A DNA stretch of 64,000 bases from Salipiger thiooxidans (GTDB lineage: Bacteria; Pseudomonadota; Alphaproteobacteria; Rhodobacterales; Rhodobacteraceae): assembly GCF_900102075.1 (NCBI RefSeq), contig NZ_FNAV01000010.1, positions 124,001 to 188,000 of the forward strand. Direction: 5' to 3'. The number at the start of each line of letters is the position of its first letter. Positions within the stretch are counted from its first letter, which is position 1. Shown in pieces: positions 1 to 8,474 of this stretch. The notes below the pieces were generated by a model. That model saw nothing but the letters and a program-made list of their open reading frames with translations. It searched no databases and was not told the DNA's origin. Both the position numbers and the translations under genes were made by a program.

Positions 1-747
1 GCCAAGGCTCTCGTAGTAGCGCTCGGCGGCCTCCATGGCGATGCAGACCGGCGTCACCGAGGGATCGGGACGCAGCCGCAGGTCGGTGCGAAAGACGTAG
101 CCCTCGCCGGTCAGGTCGTTGAGCGTGCCCGACATGCGCCGCGTGGCGCGGACAAAGGCGCTGCGGGCGTCGTGGAAATCGTCGCGCTCGAAGCGGGTCT
201 CGTCGAAGAGGCAGATGAGGTCGATGTCCGAGCTGTAGTTGAGCTCGAAGGCGCCCATCTTTCCCATGGCCAGCACCACCATGCCGCCCGCCGTGGCGAT
301 GTCGTCCTCGGTCGCGCCCGGCAGCTTGCCGCGCCGGATCTCGCGGGCGATGGCGGCGCGCAGAGCGAGCTGCACCGACAGGTCGGCGTAGCGGGTCAGC
401 GCCCCGGTCACCTGCTCCAGCTCCCAGACGCCGCCGAGATCGGCAAGACCCGTGAGCAACGCCACCCGCCGCTTGCCCTGCCGCAGCGCGGTCTCGAGCG
501 TATCGTCTGAGGTCTCGCCCAGGTCTTCGCAGAGCGTCGTGAAGGCGTCTTCCGGCGCCTCGACCGCGGCTTCGAGCCAGTCGCCCTCTTTCTGGATCAG
601 CCCCTTGAGATAGGGGCTCGACCCGCCGGCGCCGGCGATCAGCGCGGCGATGTCGCCCTCGGCCCAGGGGGTGACGGCACGGGCCTCGTCTCCGAGGTCG
701 GTTTCAAGGGCACGCGGCAGGCGGGTGATGCGGGATGCAAAGCTCAT
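1..747 (-). CDS. glnE: Glutamine synthetase adenylyltransferase/deadenylase, N-terminal part
   Basis: Reads leftward off the window edge, so only the first 249 residues are present and no stop is seen. The enzyme adds or removes AMP on glutamine synthetase in response to PII, tuning nitrogen assimilation in the cytosol. The first nucleotidyltransferase domain is clear: GKMG at residues 162-165 is followed by SSDIDLI at 172-178, whose aspartates 175 and 177 bind the catalytic metal. The N-terminal helical part (about residues 1-150) fits the family. The start ATG at 747 is the first in frame and lies about 120 bp from the divergent ybaK start. The second transferase domain would lie outside the window. 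Confidence 0.93.
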   Translation of the reverse strand, partial: MSFASRITRLPRALETDLGDEARAVTPWAEGDIAALIAGAGGSSPYLKGLIQKEGDWLEAAVEAPEDAFTTLCEDLGETSDDTLETALRQGKRRVALLTGLADLGGVWELEQVTGALTRYADLSVQLALRAAIAREIRRGKLPGATEDDIATAGGMVVLAMGKMGAFELNYSSDIDLICLFDETRFERDDFHDARSAFVRATRRMSGTLNDLTGEGYVFRTDLRLRPDPSVTPVCIAMEAAERYYESLG

Positions 748-864
748 GCCGCCTGTATGACCGAGCCGCCCCGGTCTGCGCAATGGCGCGGTCTTGCACC
801 CGTCGTCGCATCGCGCTCTAACCGGCCGGACTTCGGACGACCGACAAGGGATGAGGAAAGAACC

Positions 865-1332
865 ATGAGCAAGAGCCTTGCACGGGTGCGCCGCGCACTG
901 GAAGACGCGGGCCTCGACGCCGACATCCGCGAGGTCGGGCAGGCCCGCACCGCGCAGGAGGCCGCCGACAGCGTGGGCTGCGAGATCGACCAGATCGCCA
1001 AGTCGATCATTTTCCGCGCCGAGACCAGCGGCGAGGCGGTGCTGTTCCTGACCGCAGGCGGCAACAAGGTCTGCGCCGAGAAGGCCTCGGCGCTGGCGGG
1101 AGAGCCGCTGGGCAAAGCCGATGCGGCGCTGATCCGGGCGCAGACGGGCTTCGCCATCGGTGGCGTCGCCCCGGTCGGTCACCTCTCGCCGATCCGCGCC
1201 TGGATCGATCCGCGGCTGCTCGAGTTCACCACGATCTGGGCCGCCGCCGGCACCCCGCGCCACGTCTTCGCGCTGGATGCGCACCTGCTGCCGGGGCTGA
1301 CCGGTGCCGTGCCCGCGGCCTTCACGCTCTGA
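865..1332 (+). CDS. ybaK: YbaK/EbsC-type aminoacyl-tRNA deacylase
   Basis: A 155-residue cytosolic editing protein of the YbaK/ProX superfamily, which hydrolyses mischarged tRNAs such as Cys-tRNA(Pro). Seen here: an early QARTAQEAADSVGCE segment, the IAKSIIF core around residues 45-52, GGNKV near residue 70, and the late IGGVAPVGH motif, all in family order. The start at 865 is preferred over an in-frame upstream ATG at 757 because GAGGAAAG lies just upstream at suitable spacing and the protein then has the usual family length. Exact tRNA specificity cannot be told from sequence. Confidence 0.9.
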   Translation: MSKSLARVRRALEDAGLDADIREVGQARTAQEAADSVGCEIDQIAKSIIFRAETSGEAVLFLTAGGNKVCAEKASALAGEPLGKADAALIRAQTGFAIGGVAPVGHLSPIRAWIDPRLLEFTTIWAAAGTPRHVFALDAHLLPGLTGAVPAAFTL

Positions 1333-1439
1333 GGGATGCCCCGAGACGCCGGTGCCCCCCGGATGCGGCATCGGCGGCCCTTGCCGCCCTGCGCCCCCTG
1401 TCCCATGGTGGAGCCCGTAACAGGGTGGGAGTGCATCGC

Positions 1440-2507
1440 ATGAGCTGGTCTTTTTCCATCGGGCGGCTGTTCGGGTCCGAGCTTCGCGTCCACGCGACCT
1501 TCTTCCTGCTGCTCGCCTGGATCGGCGTCGCCGCGTGGTCGAGCGGCGGGCCGCAGGCGGCGCTGCAGAACCTCGCCTTCGTGCTGGCGCTCTTCGCCTG
1601 CGTCGTCGCGCATGAATTCGGCCACGCCCTGACCGCCCGCCGCTACGGCATCCAGACCCCGGACATCACGCTTCTGCCGATCGGCGGGCTGGCGCGGCTC
1701 GAGCGCATGCCCGAGAAGCCCGCGCAGGAGATCGCGGTCGCCCTTGCGGGGCCCGCGGTCAACATCGTGATCTGGTCGGTGCTGATGCTCGCCGGTGCGG
1801 GTACCTCGATCGACGCGCTGGCAGGCCTCGGCACCTCGGTGCCCGGATCCTTCCTTGGCCAGCTGGCGGCGGTGAACCTGTTCCTCGCGCTCTTCAACCT
1901 GCTCCCCGCCTTCCCGATGGACGGTGGACGGGTGCTGCGCGCCCTGCTCGCCACCCGGATGGACCGGGTCCATGCCACCCGCGCCGCCGCGACCGCAGGC
2001 CAGGTCATGGCCTTCCTCTTCGCCTTCTGGGGGCTCGCCTCGGGCAACTTCATGCTGCTGCTGATCGCACTCTTCGTCTATTTCGCCGGCCAGGCCGAGA
2101 GCCAGGACGTGGCCTCGCGCGCCGTCGCCGGCGGGCTTCTGGCGCGGGACGCGATGATCACCAGCTTCGAGAGCCTGCGCCCGGCCGATCCCATGCATGT
2201 CGCCGCCCAGACCCTGATCCGCACCACGCAGCACGAGTTCCCGGTGCTCGACCCGGAGGATCACCTCGCCGGCTTCCTGACCCGCACGGCGCTCTTCCGC
2301 GCCATGGCCTCAGGGCACACCACGCAGGCGGTGGGCGACGTGATGGAGGAGGTGCCGCAGGTCACCCTCGGCACCGCGCTCGAGGCCGCCCTCGACGCCC
2401 TCGCCGATGCCCCCGCCGTCGCCGTCACCGATCCGGACGGCAGGGTGCTGGGCTACATCACGCGCGAGAACGTGGGCGAGCTCATGGTCCTGCGCGCGCC
2501 GCGGTGA
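1440..2507 (+). CDS. M50-family site-2 protease with CBS domains
   Basis: An intramembrane zinc metalloprotease of 355 residues. HEFGH at residues 58-62 is the HExxH zinc site, inside a hydrophobic segment. The third ligand is in the NLLPAFPMDGG motif, with Asp161. Several membrane segments occupy residues 15-220. The C-terminal 120 residues resemble a CBS-domain pair, as in SpoIVFB-like and rhizobial or Rhodobacter S2P homologues, and may sense adenosyl ligands. The start ATG at 1440 follows GGTGGGAG with 8-nt spacing; an in-frame GTG at 1425 is less likely. The substrate is unknown; in this family it is usually a membrane-bound regulator cut after a first protease. Confidence 0.88.
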   Translation: MSWSFSIGRLFGSELRVHATFFLLLAWIGVAAWSSGGPQAALQNLAFVLALFACVVAHEFGHALTARRYGIQTPDITLLPIGGLARLERMPEKPAQEIAVALAGPAVNIVIWSVLMLAGAGTSIDALAGLGTSVPGSFLGQLAAVNLFLALFNLLPAFPMDGGRVLRALLATRMDRVHATRAAATAGQVMAFLFAFWGLASGNFMLLLIALFVYFAGQAESQDVASRAVAGGLLARDAMITSFESLRPADPMHVAAQTLIRTTQHEFPVLDPEDHLAGFLTRTALFRAMASGHTTQAVGDVMEEVPQVTLGTALEAALDALADAPAVAVTDPDGRVLGYITRENVGELMVLRAPR

Positions 2508-2762
2508 CACGCGGGTCGGGCATGGCGCGAGGCTGGGTCCCCGGGCGGCACAAGGTCGGGTCCTGTGCGGTGCGAGGTTAGGTGCTGAGGCACAAGGTTC
2601 GGTCGGGCGCTGCACAAGGTCAGGCTGAGAGCGCGCTCCCACCCGGCCCTCGCCACTTTGCAGGCCGCAGCTCTCCTCCGTCGCTCCTCCCCCTTGCCCG
2701 GCACGCCGGTTGCTCTGAGGTCAGCGCATGCCCGACGCCCCTCCGTCTCCCGCGCGAAGAGC

Positions 2763-2790
2763 TTGACCCCTCCGGTACTGATGCTACTGA
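2763..2790 (+). promoter_or_regulatory. Promoter for the CAU tRNA
   Basis: TTGACC at 2763-2768 and TACTGA at 2785-2790 are separated by 16 nt and end 12 nt before the tRNA 5' end. They fit a housekeeping sigma promoter. Confidence 0.55.
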
Positions 2791-2802
2791 AGCATGCACG
2801 GT

Positions 2803-2879
2803 GGGCCTGTAGCTCAATTGGTTAGAGCAGGGCGCTCATAACGCCTTGGTTGCGGGTTCAAGTCCTGCCGGGCCTACCA
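2803..2879 (+). tRNA. tRNA with CAU anticodon (probably tRNA-Ile2, possibly elongator Met)
   Basis: A 77-nt cloverleaf with encoded CCA. The acceptor begins GGGCCTG and pairs with CGGGCCT through a G-U at the first pair. The D arm contains AGCTCAATTGGTTAGAGC. The anticodon stem GGGCG/CGCCT closes the loop CTCATAA (anticodon CAT), and the T arm is GCGGG-TTCAAGT-CCTGC. CAU tRNAs can be initiator, elongator Met or lysidine-modified Ile2. The lack of initiator features and the CTCATAA loop favour Ile2, but tRNAscan with a TilS-identity check is needed to decide. Confidence 0.93.
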
Positions 2880-3383
2880 AGAACCACCGAAAATCCAGTA
2901 AAATCAATGGCAACGTGGACCACCTTAGCGCGGCATGGGTCCATATTGTATCAATGGGTTACGAGCGAAGTGGACCACCGGAATCACGCGTGCCATGGCT
3001 CCACCGGAACGGAACCTCCTCCGGCTGCCAGGCCGAGCACCGCAGCCGGGCCAATGCCGCGTCGGTGAGCGGCCAGCCGGTCGGACCCGAAGAAGGCAGA
3101 CCCGCGCACTATGGTTAGAAGCGATCGATATTTGTTGGCTCTCGCACCTCGCCACCTCCTAGGCACCATCACTGTGGGCGGCATCCAACACGCGGTCATC
3201 GCCCCTCTCATGGCAACCATGAGGAACAGTCAGGAGCCGTGGCAGGGCGTCAGTGAACCGACACACACCGTCACGGCAGGCGGCGCAGGGCTTACCCTCA
3301 TCGCCCCGTCGCTCATGTCGCTCATGTCGCTCAAGGGCATCTCGCATCGGCAAGCGAGGAGCTGGCGGCATGAGAGGCAACGC
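2880..3383. other. Gene-poor region downstream of the tRNA, possible IS21-family relic
   Basis: No convincing gene. GTGGACCACC occurs twice, near 2916 and 2972, separated by about 46 nt. On the minus strand this reads as repeated TGGTCCAC blocks like those at IS21-family ends, so it may be the stump of such an element. A short tandem of GCTCATGTC lies near 3312-3333. Several overlapping ORFs of 70-110 codons here have no ribosome site or recognisable content and were not annotated. Confidence 0.35.
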
Positions 3384-3712
3384 TGTCCTACAAACCAAAT
3401 TGCCCCGGCATGCTACGGAAGCCATGCCAGGGCAGATTGATAAAGAAAGAAACTCTTCAATTCTTACAGAACGCCTTTGCGGAAAAATCTCCGCTTCGAG
3501 CGTTTACGACATAATCAATTCCACTCACTCAGATGTCCAAACCGGACACCGTGGGTTTTGCCGTGTCACCTCACAGGTGTCGAGTCCGATCATCTCGCAG
3601 ATGCAGAAAAAGATAACAAGTTCAATTTCAACGATTTTTAGATTTCAACTCCTGAAATATACATTTCCAAAAATCGAAACAACTGTCGCCCGCGCGACAT
3701 ACTTCTCAAGCC
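3384..3712 (-). repeat. AT-rich structured element, copy 1 (candidate ncRNA)
   Basis: Homologous to 48049-48362, see that entry. It opens with an inverted repeat at 3410-3434 (TGCCCCGGCATG against CATGCCAGGGCA, one mismatch). It contains a short hairpin GTCC-5 nt-GGAC near 3535 and the shared 12-mer GTGTCGAGTCCG near 3578. It is far more AT-rich than its surroundings. Read on the minus strand, the inverted repeat is followed by AATTTGGTTTG, so it could be the intrinsic terminator of a leftward RNA about 300 nt long. A plus-strand reading frame also runs through both copies, but structure is conserved better than protein. Its function is unknown. Confidence 0.6.
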
Positions 3713-3924
3713 CGTTACTCGCGCGTCAGCGCTATCATAAGTCACTTGATTCGTTCACCTTTTGGAAACAGTGCGGGGCGTCTGGTCGCCCCCCAATCAC
3801 GAGGTATTTGGTAACCCCACCCGGACCCTCTCGAACAGGATCTCGCAGGATCCCCGGCTTCTCCCCCTGCCCTCACCGCGGCGCGGTGGCGCTCCGCCTA
3901 CTGCGCGCGAAACCCATCATCTGC
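3713..3924. other. Non-coding stretch after the AT-rich element
   Basis: Returns to GC-rich composition after about 3770. No gene, tRNA or clear regulatory site was seen. Confidence 0.5.
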
Positions 3925-4141
3925 GACGGATGCGGAAAGGAACGGACGTGATGGCAGCCCACACCCCGACCCGCTGATCCGCGACTGGTGGAACTACGTC
4001 TGCCGCGAGTTCGCCAACGACATACACCTCAATGTCGAGACCGAGGAGGAACTCGACTTCCGTCTCGGCGAGAGCGTGGCCCAATGGCGCGCCAAGAGCA
4101 GCAAGGCGACGCAGGCATGTTCTGGCATGACCATGCGGTAG
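3925..4141 (+). pseudogene. Fragment of an unrecognised gene
   Basis: One frame ending at TAG 4139-4141 reads like real acidic protein, including the segments LIRDWWNYVCREFAND and VETEEELDFRLGES. There is no start codon with a ribosome site; upstream the frame runs into unlike sequence. It is best seen as the surviving C-terminal piece of a gene that decayed or was cut when elements entered this tRNA-adjacent site. The family is not recognised. Confidence 0.35.
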
Positions 4142-4537
4142 AGCACGGCAGTCTGGCGGGTATCCTTGGGCATCTGGGCCTCCTGTTCCCGTGGCCCCAT
4201 CGTCTTCGGTGCGACGTCTTCGGGATCCTTGGGAGGGGTCTTCGGCTGCGCGCGGGCGGCAGGTGCGATGGCGCGAACACCCTCCCTCTCAGGACATCAA
4301 CAACCGTCCCGAGCCGGCGGGGTCCCTTCCGGATATCCAGCGTCCCCGGATCCGGCGCGGTCTGGGAGGTCGGAACCTTGCCCCCCGCGGCGACGGGGCG
4401 AGCGATTGCACGCAAGCAGAGCGCTGGCGTGCGCCGCAGGCGATCAGCGCCTCGCAACCGGGCAGAGGGCTGCCCGCACACGGGCCCTCACGCAGATGGC
4501 ACTGGATATCGGCCGGTTGGCGTGGTCTGAGTGCCGG
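4142..4537. other. GC-rich stretch with no supported gene
   Basis: An open frame runs through from 4166 into the VanZ-like gene, but its N-terminal part is low-complexity Ser/Pro/Arg/Gly. It looks like frame read-through rather than coding sequence. Confidence 0.45.
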
Positions 4538-4894
4538 ATGACCCGCACCTCCCTCTTCACCGCAGCCCTCACGCTCCTGCTCATCCTGACAGTGACCTAC
4601 CTCACCGTGGGGCCCCGGGTGGTGCCCGGAGACGCGCTGTCCGGAGACAAGGTGCAGCACGCGCTCGGGTTCGGCGCGATCGTGTTCCCCGCCGCCGTTT
4701 TCCGGCCCCGCTGGCTCTGGTCCCTAGTGCCTGCCGTCGCGATCTTCGGCGGCGTCATCGAGATCGTCCAGATGAGCGTCGGACGCGACGGAGAGCTCGC
4801 GGACTGGCTCGCCGACCTGGTCGGCCTGGCGCTTGCGACGGGCTTCGGAGCCGCCGTACGGGCGGCGTTCTTCCGGACCGTGTCGCGCGCCTGA
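4538..4894 (+). CDS. VanZ-family membrane protein
   Basis: 118 residues with a hydrophobic N-terminal segment (about 5-25) and further membrane stretches. The VanZ signature is present: GDKVQHALGFGAI near residues 40-52, then GGVIEIVQ and GRDGELADWLADLVG. In related proteins this small module occurs alone or with antibiotic-resistance and cell-envelope genes; its biochemical role is not established. The start is uncertain: the chosen ATG begins MTRTSLF, directly before the first membrane segment, but has no strong ribosome site. An ATG at 4499 is an alternative. Confidence 0.75.
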   Translation: MTRTSLFTAALTLLLILTVTYLTVGPRVVPGDALSGDKVQHALGFGAIVFPAAVFRPRWLWSLVPAVAIFGGVIEIVQMSVGRDGELADWLADLVGLALATGFGAAVRAAFFRTVSRA

Positions 4895-4977
4895 GGGTGC
4901 ACTGGCTGCCGAAAGGCAATCCCACCGGCCCGGCGGACCAGATCCCCGACCAGAGAAATCTGCCGCGACGTCATCAC

Positions 4978-4992
4978 TAGACGACCGGTCTA
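4978..4992. promoter_or_regulatory. Inverted-repeat operator upstream of the TetR gene
   Basis: TAGAC-GACCG-GTCTA is a perfect 5-bp inverted repeat 21 bp before the tetR start. It resembles the NemR-type box of E. coli (TAGACC...GGTCTA). It is the natural site for autoregulation of the tetR-reductase pair. Confidence 0.6.
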
Positions 4993-5013
4993 TTCCGACC
5001 TACCTCCTCCGTC

Positions 5014-5625
5014 ATGACCGGAGAAAGCAAATCTGATCTCACGCGGAAGCGTATCCTCGATGCCGGGCGGGTGCTGTTGCTCCGCCACGGCTTTTCGGGC
5101 GTCGGCCTGTCGCGCATCCTTGCCGAGAGCGGGGTGCCGAAGGGCTCGTTCTACCACTACTTCGCCTCGAAGGAGGCGTTCGGCGCGGCGCTGCTCGAGG
5201 ACTATGTCGCGCAGTACCTCGCGAGGGTCGACGCGCTCGCGGCCGGACCCGGCACCGCCGGCGAGAAGCTCGGGGCGTTCTGGGACGCCTGGCTCGAACA
5301 GGCAGGCAACGCGGGCATCGCCAGCGAGTGCCTCGTGGTCAAGCTGGGCGCGGAGGTGGCCGACCTCTCGGAGCCGATGCGCGAGACCCTCGACCGCGGC
5401 ATCGACGCGCTGATCCTGCGCCTTGCCGCGCTGCTGCGGGACGGCGCGAAGGACGGCTCTATCCGTGCGTTCGACGCCCCCGAGACCACCGCCCGCATGC
5501 TTTATGCCACGTGGCTGGGCGCCGCCGTGCTCGCGAAACTCGCGCGCAGCGACGCACCGCTGCGGGCTGCGCGCGACGAGACTGCCGCCCGGCTTGCCCC
5601 CTCCGGGCCCCCTGAAACCACCTGA
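5014..5625 (+). CDS. TetR/AcrR-family repressor, NemR-like
   Basis: 203 residues. The N-terminal helix-turn-helix spans about residues 10-55 (KRILDAGRVLLLRHGFSGVGLSRIL, GVPKGSFYHYFASKEAFG). The C-terminal ligand domain carries a Cys in the GIASECLVV segment, a position where NemR-like proteins sense electrophiles. It lies 15 bp upstream of a medium-chain reductase gene and just downstream of a TAGAC inverted repeat. It therefore probably represses itself and the reductase until a quinone, aldehyde or similar electrophile binds. The inducer is an inference. Confidence 0.88.
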   Translation: MTGESKSDLTRKRILDAGRVLLLRHGFSGVGLSRILAESGVPKGSFYHYFASKEAFGAALLEDYVAQYLARVDALAAGPGTAGEKLGAFWDAWLEQAGNAGIASECLVVKLGAEVADLSEPMRETLDRGIDALILRLAALLRDGAKDGSIRAFDAPETTARMLYATWLGAAVLAKLARSDAPLRAARDETAARLAPSGPPETT

Positions 5626-5640
5626 CAAGGAGACACCAGC

Positions 5641-6621
5641 ATGTTCGCTGTCATCCACGATACCTTCGGCGAGCCCGCCGACGTCCTCACCGCGCGCGAG
5701 ACCGCGCGCCCTGCCCCCGCCGCCGGCGAGGTGCTGATCCGCATGGTGCTGTCGCCGATCCACAACCACGACCTGTGGACCGTGCGCGGGCAATACGGCT
5801 ACAAGCCGCCGCTTCCCGGCGCCATCGGCGGCTCCGAGGCGGTCGGCATCGTCGAGGCGCTTGGAGAGGGCGCCGACCCCGCACTGCTCGGAAAACGCGT
5901 TGCCGCCGCCGGCGTGCACGGGAGTTGGGCCGAGTACTTCACCGCTCCCGCGGGCGGCGTCGTGCCCCTGCCCGACGCAATCCCCGACACCGCCGCTGCC
6001 CAGCTCATCGCGATGCCGTTCAGCGCCCTGTCGCTTCTGCAGACGCTGAAGGTGCGCAAGGGCGAGTGGCTGGCGCAGACCGCCGCGAACGGCGCCGTCG
6101 GCAAGATCATGGTGGCGCTGGCAAAGGCGCGCGGCATTCGGCTGCTGAGCCTCGTGCGCCGGGACGCGGCAGCGGACGAGCTGCGTGCGGCGGGCATCGA
6201 GAACGTGCTCTCGACCGAGGCGCCCGACTGGAAGGCGCAGGCGAAGACGCTGATCGGCGAGGCCGGGGCGGTCTCGGCCATCGACTCCGTCGGCGGGGAA
6301 TTCGGGATGGATCTGGTGGACCTGCTCGGCGTGGATGGCGAACTCGTGGTCTTCGGCACCGCGACCGGGGCGCCACTGCAGCTTTCGACCGGCGATCTGA
6401 TCACCAAGCATGTGACCGTGAAGGGCTTCTGGGGCGCGAAGGTGAGCCAAGAGATGGCGACCGACACCCGCATGGCGCTGCTCGGCGAGCTGCTGGAGCT
6501 GGCCACGAAGGGCGCGCTGCCGCTCGACAGCGGCGGTGTCTTCGCGCTGGCGGAGTGCCGCGAGGCGATGACCGCGGCGCTCACCCCGGGCCGCTCCGGC
6601 AAGATCCTGCTGCGTCCCTGA
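5641..6621 (+). CDS. Zinc-independent MDR-family NAD(P)H oxidoreductase (quinone or enal reductase type)
   Basis: 326 residues of the medium-chain dehydrogenase/reductase fold. The N-terminal GroES-like part contains GSEAVGIVEALGEG. The Rossmann domain begins at about residue 143 with TAANGAVGKIMVALAKARG, the AxxGxxG-like loop of quinone and enoyl reductases. The GHE zinc signature of alcohol dehydrogenases is absent. A good AAGGAG site precedes the ATG. Co-transcribed with the TetR gene; likely detoxifies quinones, enals or other electrophiles using NADPH. The substrate cannot be read from sequence. Confidence 0.85.
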   Translation: MFAVIHDTFGEPADVLTARETARPAPAAGEVLIRMVLSPIHNHDLWTVRGQYGYKPPLPGAIGGSEAVGIVEALGEGADPALLGKRVAAAGVHGSWAEYFTAPAGGVVPLPDAIPDTAAAQLIAMPFSALSLLQTLKVRKGEWLAQTAANGAVGKIMVALAKARGIRLLSLVRRDAAADELRAAGIENVLSTEAPDWKAQAKTLIGEAGAVSAIDSVGGEFGMDLVDLLGVDGELVVFGTATGAPLQLSTGDLITKHVTVKGFWGAKVSQEMATDTRMALLGELLELATKGALPLDSGGVFALAECREAMTAALTPGRSGKILLRP

Positions 6622-6648
6622 CGGCCTTCGGCAGATCCCGAAATATAC

Positions 6649-6678
6649 AGCGCCGCCCCCGAGCAGGGCGGCGCTTTC
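6649..6678 (+). terminator. Intrinsic terminator after the reductase gene
   Basis: AGCGCCGCCC pairs with GGGCGGCGCT across a 7-nt loop, followed by TTCAC. A short A/T run on the other side means it could also act on the leftward small gene at 6778-6915. Confidence 0.75.
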
Positions 6679-6777
6679 ACATAAGACCCGGCGGCTCCAC
6701 CCGCGCCATCTTGTAGCGCGGAGGACTCTGGCATCGGCACGAGCCTCGCGCCGAAAGACCGCATCGCCGCGACGAGG

Positions 6778-6915
6778 TCAGTCCTGCCAGTTGTTCAGCC
6801 CGGGGAAGTCGACGTTCTGCTGCTTGCGCAGCTGTTCCTTGCGCTGGGCGCGGTGCTCGAAGTACTCGAACGCGCCTCCGACAAGGACGACGAGGGCAAG
6901 GGCACTGAGATACAT
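6778..6915 (-). CDS. 45-residue membrane micro-protein ending in an FPGLN motif
   Basis: Starts MYLSALALVVLVGGAF, a single membrane segment at residues 2-16. A charged, Gln/Arg/Lys-rich helix follows (EYFEHRAQRKEQLRKQQ), then VDFPGLNNWQD at the C-terminus. AAGGAGT lies upstream, about 14 nt from the ATG, which is longer than usual. It is related to the 42-residue protein at 8475-8603: both begin MY, have one N-terminal membrane helix, and end in FPGLN. Function unknown. The repeated design and shared leader make a real gene likely despite the size. Confidence 0.65.
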   Translation of the reverse strand: MYLSALALVVLVGGAFEYFEHRAQRKEQLRKQQNVDFPGLNNWQD

Positions 6916-7379
6916 TTCCAAATTTCGTACTCCTTAATTCAAACACTGAGGATTGCCGGAAATACGGCGGGTGGCGCCCAAATTGCGCTGCTTCAGTTTC
7001 CTGGAGCATCCCCATGGTGATCCAACTCGCGGCGAGAGACAATTTCTACCGCCCGTGATGTCGGCGAAAACACATAGAGATCCATCTATCCGTCGCGTGG
7101 GAGACTCTCGATCAACCATCGCGCGCAAACGTTTGACAGGGATACAAGCCCTCGCTGAGAGATGGGAGCGCGGACCGCGACCCCATCGCAGGCCGATTCG
7201 CCCCGCGTTGCGAGGCTGACTCGAAATTTCAAGGGTCTTACTGTCACCCTAGCAACCGGAGGGGTGAACCGGAGGGAGTTTCGGTATCTTTCGGATGCAG
7301 CAGGCCCACCCATCAGGATAGGCCCAAGCGCGACGTAGTTTTGAAATGTCCAAATGTCGGCAGCGATCGGCGCGCCCGC
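6916..7379. other. Intergenic region, promoter side of the micro-protein
   Basis: 464 bp between two leftward genes, with somewhat lower GC than its surroundings near 6930-7100. No RNA gene or recognisable operator. Short ORFs on both strands lack ribosome sites. Confidence 0.5.
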
Positions 7380-8072
7380 CTACCGCTTCTGGCGCGCCAT
7401 CTCTCGGGCGGCGACGACGCCGATCGGCAGCCCGCAGAGCAGGAACGTCCCCGCCCCGAGCGCCGCGTGCGAGAGCGCGCCGAGGATGCCGCCGACGACA
7501 AAGGCCGCGATGGTGGTGCCATGGAGCGCCAGCTGCGCCCGGTGCCGCTCGGCGCCATTGCGGCCCACCCAGAGCCCGGCAAGCGCGAGCCCCACATCTG
7601 TGGCCATGCCCGAAACGTGGGTGGTGCGGACCCGCGCACTCGAGATCCGCGTGGTCACCGCGTTCTGCAGCCCGAGCGTGAAGCCCAGCACGCCGATCAG
7701 CGCCACGCCGTCGATCAGCCCGGGAGCGTAGAGGCCGATGCCGCCGAGCGCGAGCAGGATCGCCGCCTCGACCTCGATCAGCACCGCGTAGATGCCGCGA
7801 CGATTGCGCCCGCGCGCCCACTCTATCGCAAGGCCGGCGAGCAGGGCACCGCTCACGAAGAGCGCCACCACCAGCGCGAAGAGCAGCGCCACGCCCCAGG
7901 CGCCCGAGGCGATCTTGTCGGCCATCGCCGAGACATTGCCGGTCATGTTGGCCGAGAACAGCCCCGCGACCTCGAATCCGGTCGCGTTCAGCGCCCCGGC
8001 CACCAGCGACAGCAGCGCGGCGAGGCCCAGGTCGATGGACTGGTTGCGGTCGTTCCCTTCTCGAAACAGCAC
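7380..8072 (-). CDS. DUF1275 (YoaK-type) membrane protein
   Basis: 230 residues with about six membrane segments. The family pattern is clear: GLAALLSLVAGALNATGFEVAGLFSANMTGN near the start, then LGLQNAV and TTHVSGMATDVG, and a final AAREMARQ tail. DUF1275 proteins are small polytopic membrane proteins of unknown transport or enzymatic role. The GTG at 8072 is chosen because GAGGGAGA precedes it and the family's usual length results; longer in-frame starts add low-complexity sequence. FPGLN micro-protein genes flank it on both sides on the same strand. Confidence 0.85.
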   Translation of the reverse strand: MLFREGNDRNQSIDLGLAALLSLVAGALNATGFEVAGLFSANMTGNVSAMADKIASGAWGVALLFALVVALFVSGALLAGLAIEWARGRNRRGIYAVLIEVEAAILLALGGIGLYAPGLIDGVALIGVLGFTLGLQNAVTTRISSARVRTTHVSGMATDVGLALAGLWVGRNGAERHRAQLALHGTTIAAFVVGGILGALSHAALGAGTFLLCGLPIGVVAAREMARQKR

Positions 8073-8474
8073 GGGCAGCTCTCCCTCACGGCAGGTTCTG
8101 CCCCAGTGATCGGCTTTCAGCGCGCGGGAGACAAGCGCCCGATGCGGAACGTTTCCGGATGGACACACGGGAAGACAGGGCGCGGACAGTGTCCGCCCCC
8201 TGCCAACCACCCCGGAGACCATTTACCAACACCCCGGCGCAACCCGCCGGAAGACGCAGAACGCAAACCTGACACTCGCAAACACCTGCGCCGTACACAC
8301 CGCCCGGGACCGTGGGTCCGGGCATACCGTCTCGTCACATGCGCCGGCGAAACGGGCGGCCGGCGCGGCGGGACGGGTCGTTCACTTGATGGACCTGGAT
8401 CAGTCCAGAGGCCTTGCCCGCAGCGCCCGGGTACGTCCGGAAGAGGCGCGGGCTCGGCGACCACGTCAGGCGGT
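8073..8474. other. Intergenic region without supported genes
   Basis: About 400 bp between the DUF1275 gene and the second FPGLN gene. Open frames here are Arg/Pro/Gly-rich and overlap on several frames, typical of random GC-rich DNA. Confidence 0.5.

Noticed and set aside
3253-3951. 232-codon ORF running through the AT-rich element
   Set aside because: No ribosome site, and only the part inside the element is similar to the second copy. The hairpins and compensatory changes fit an RNA better than a protein.
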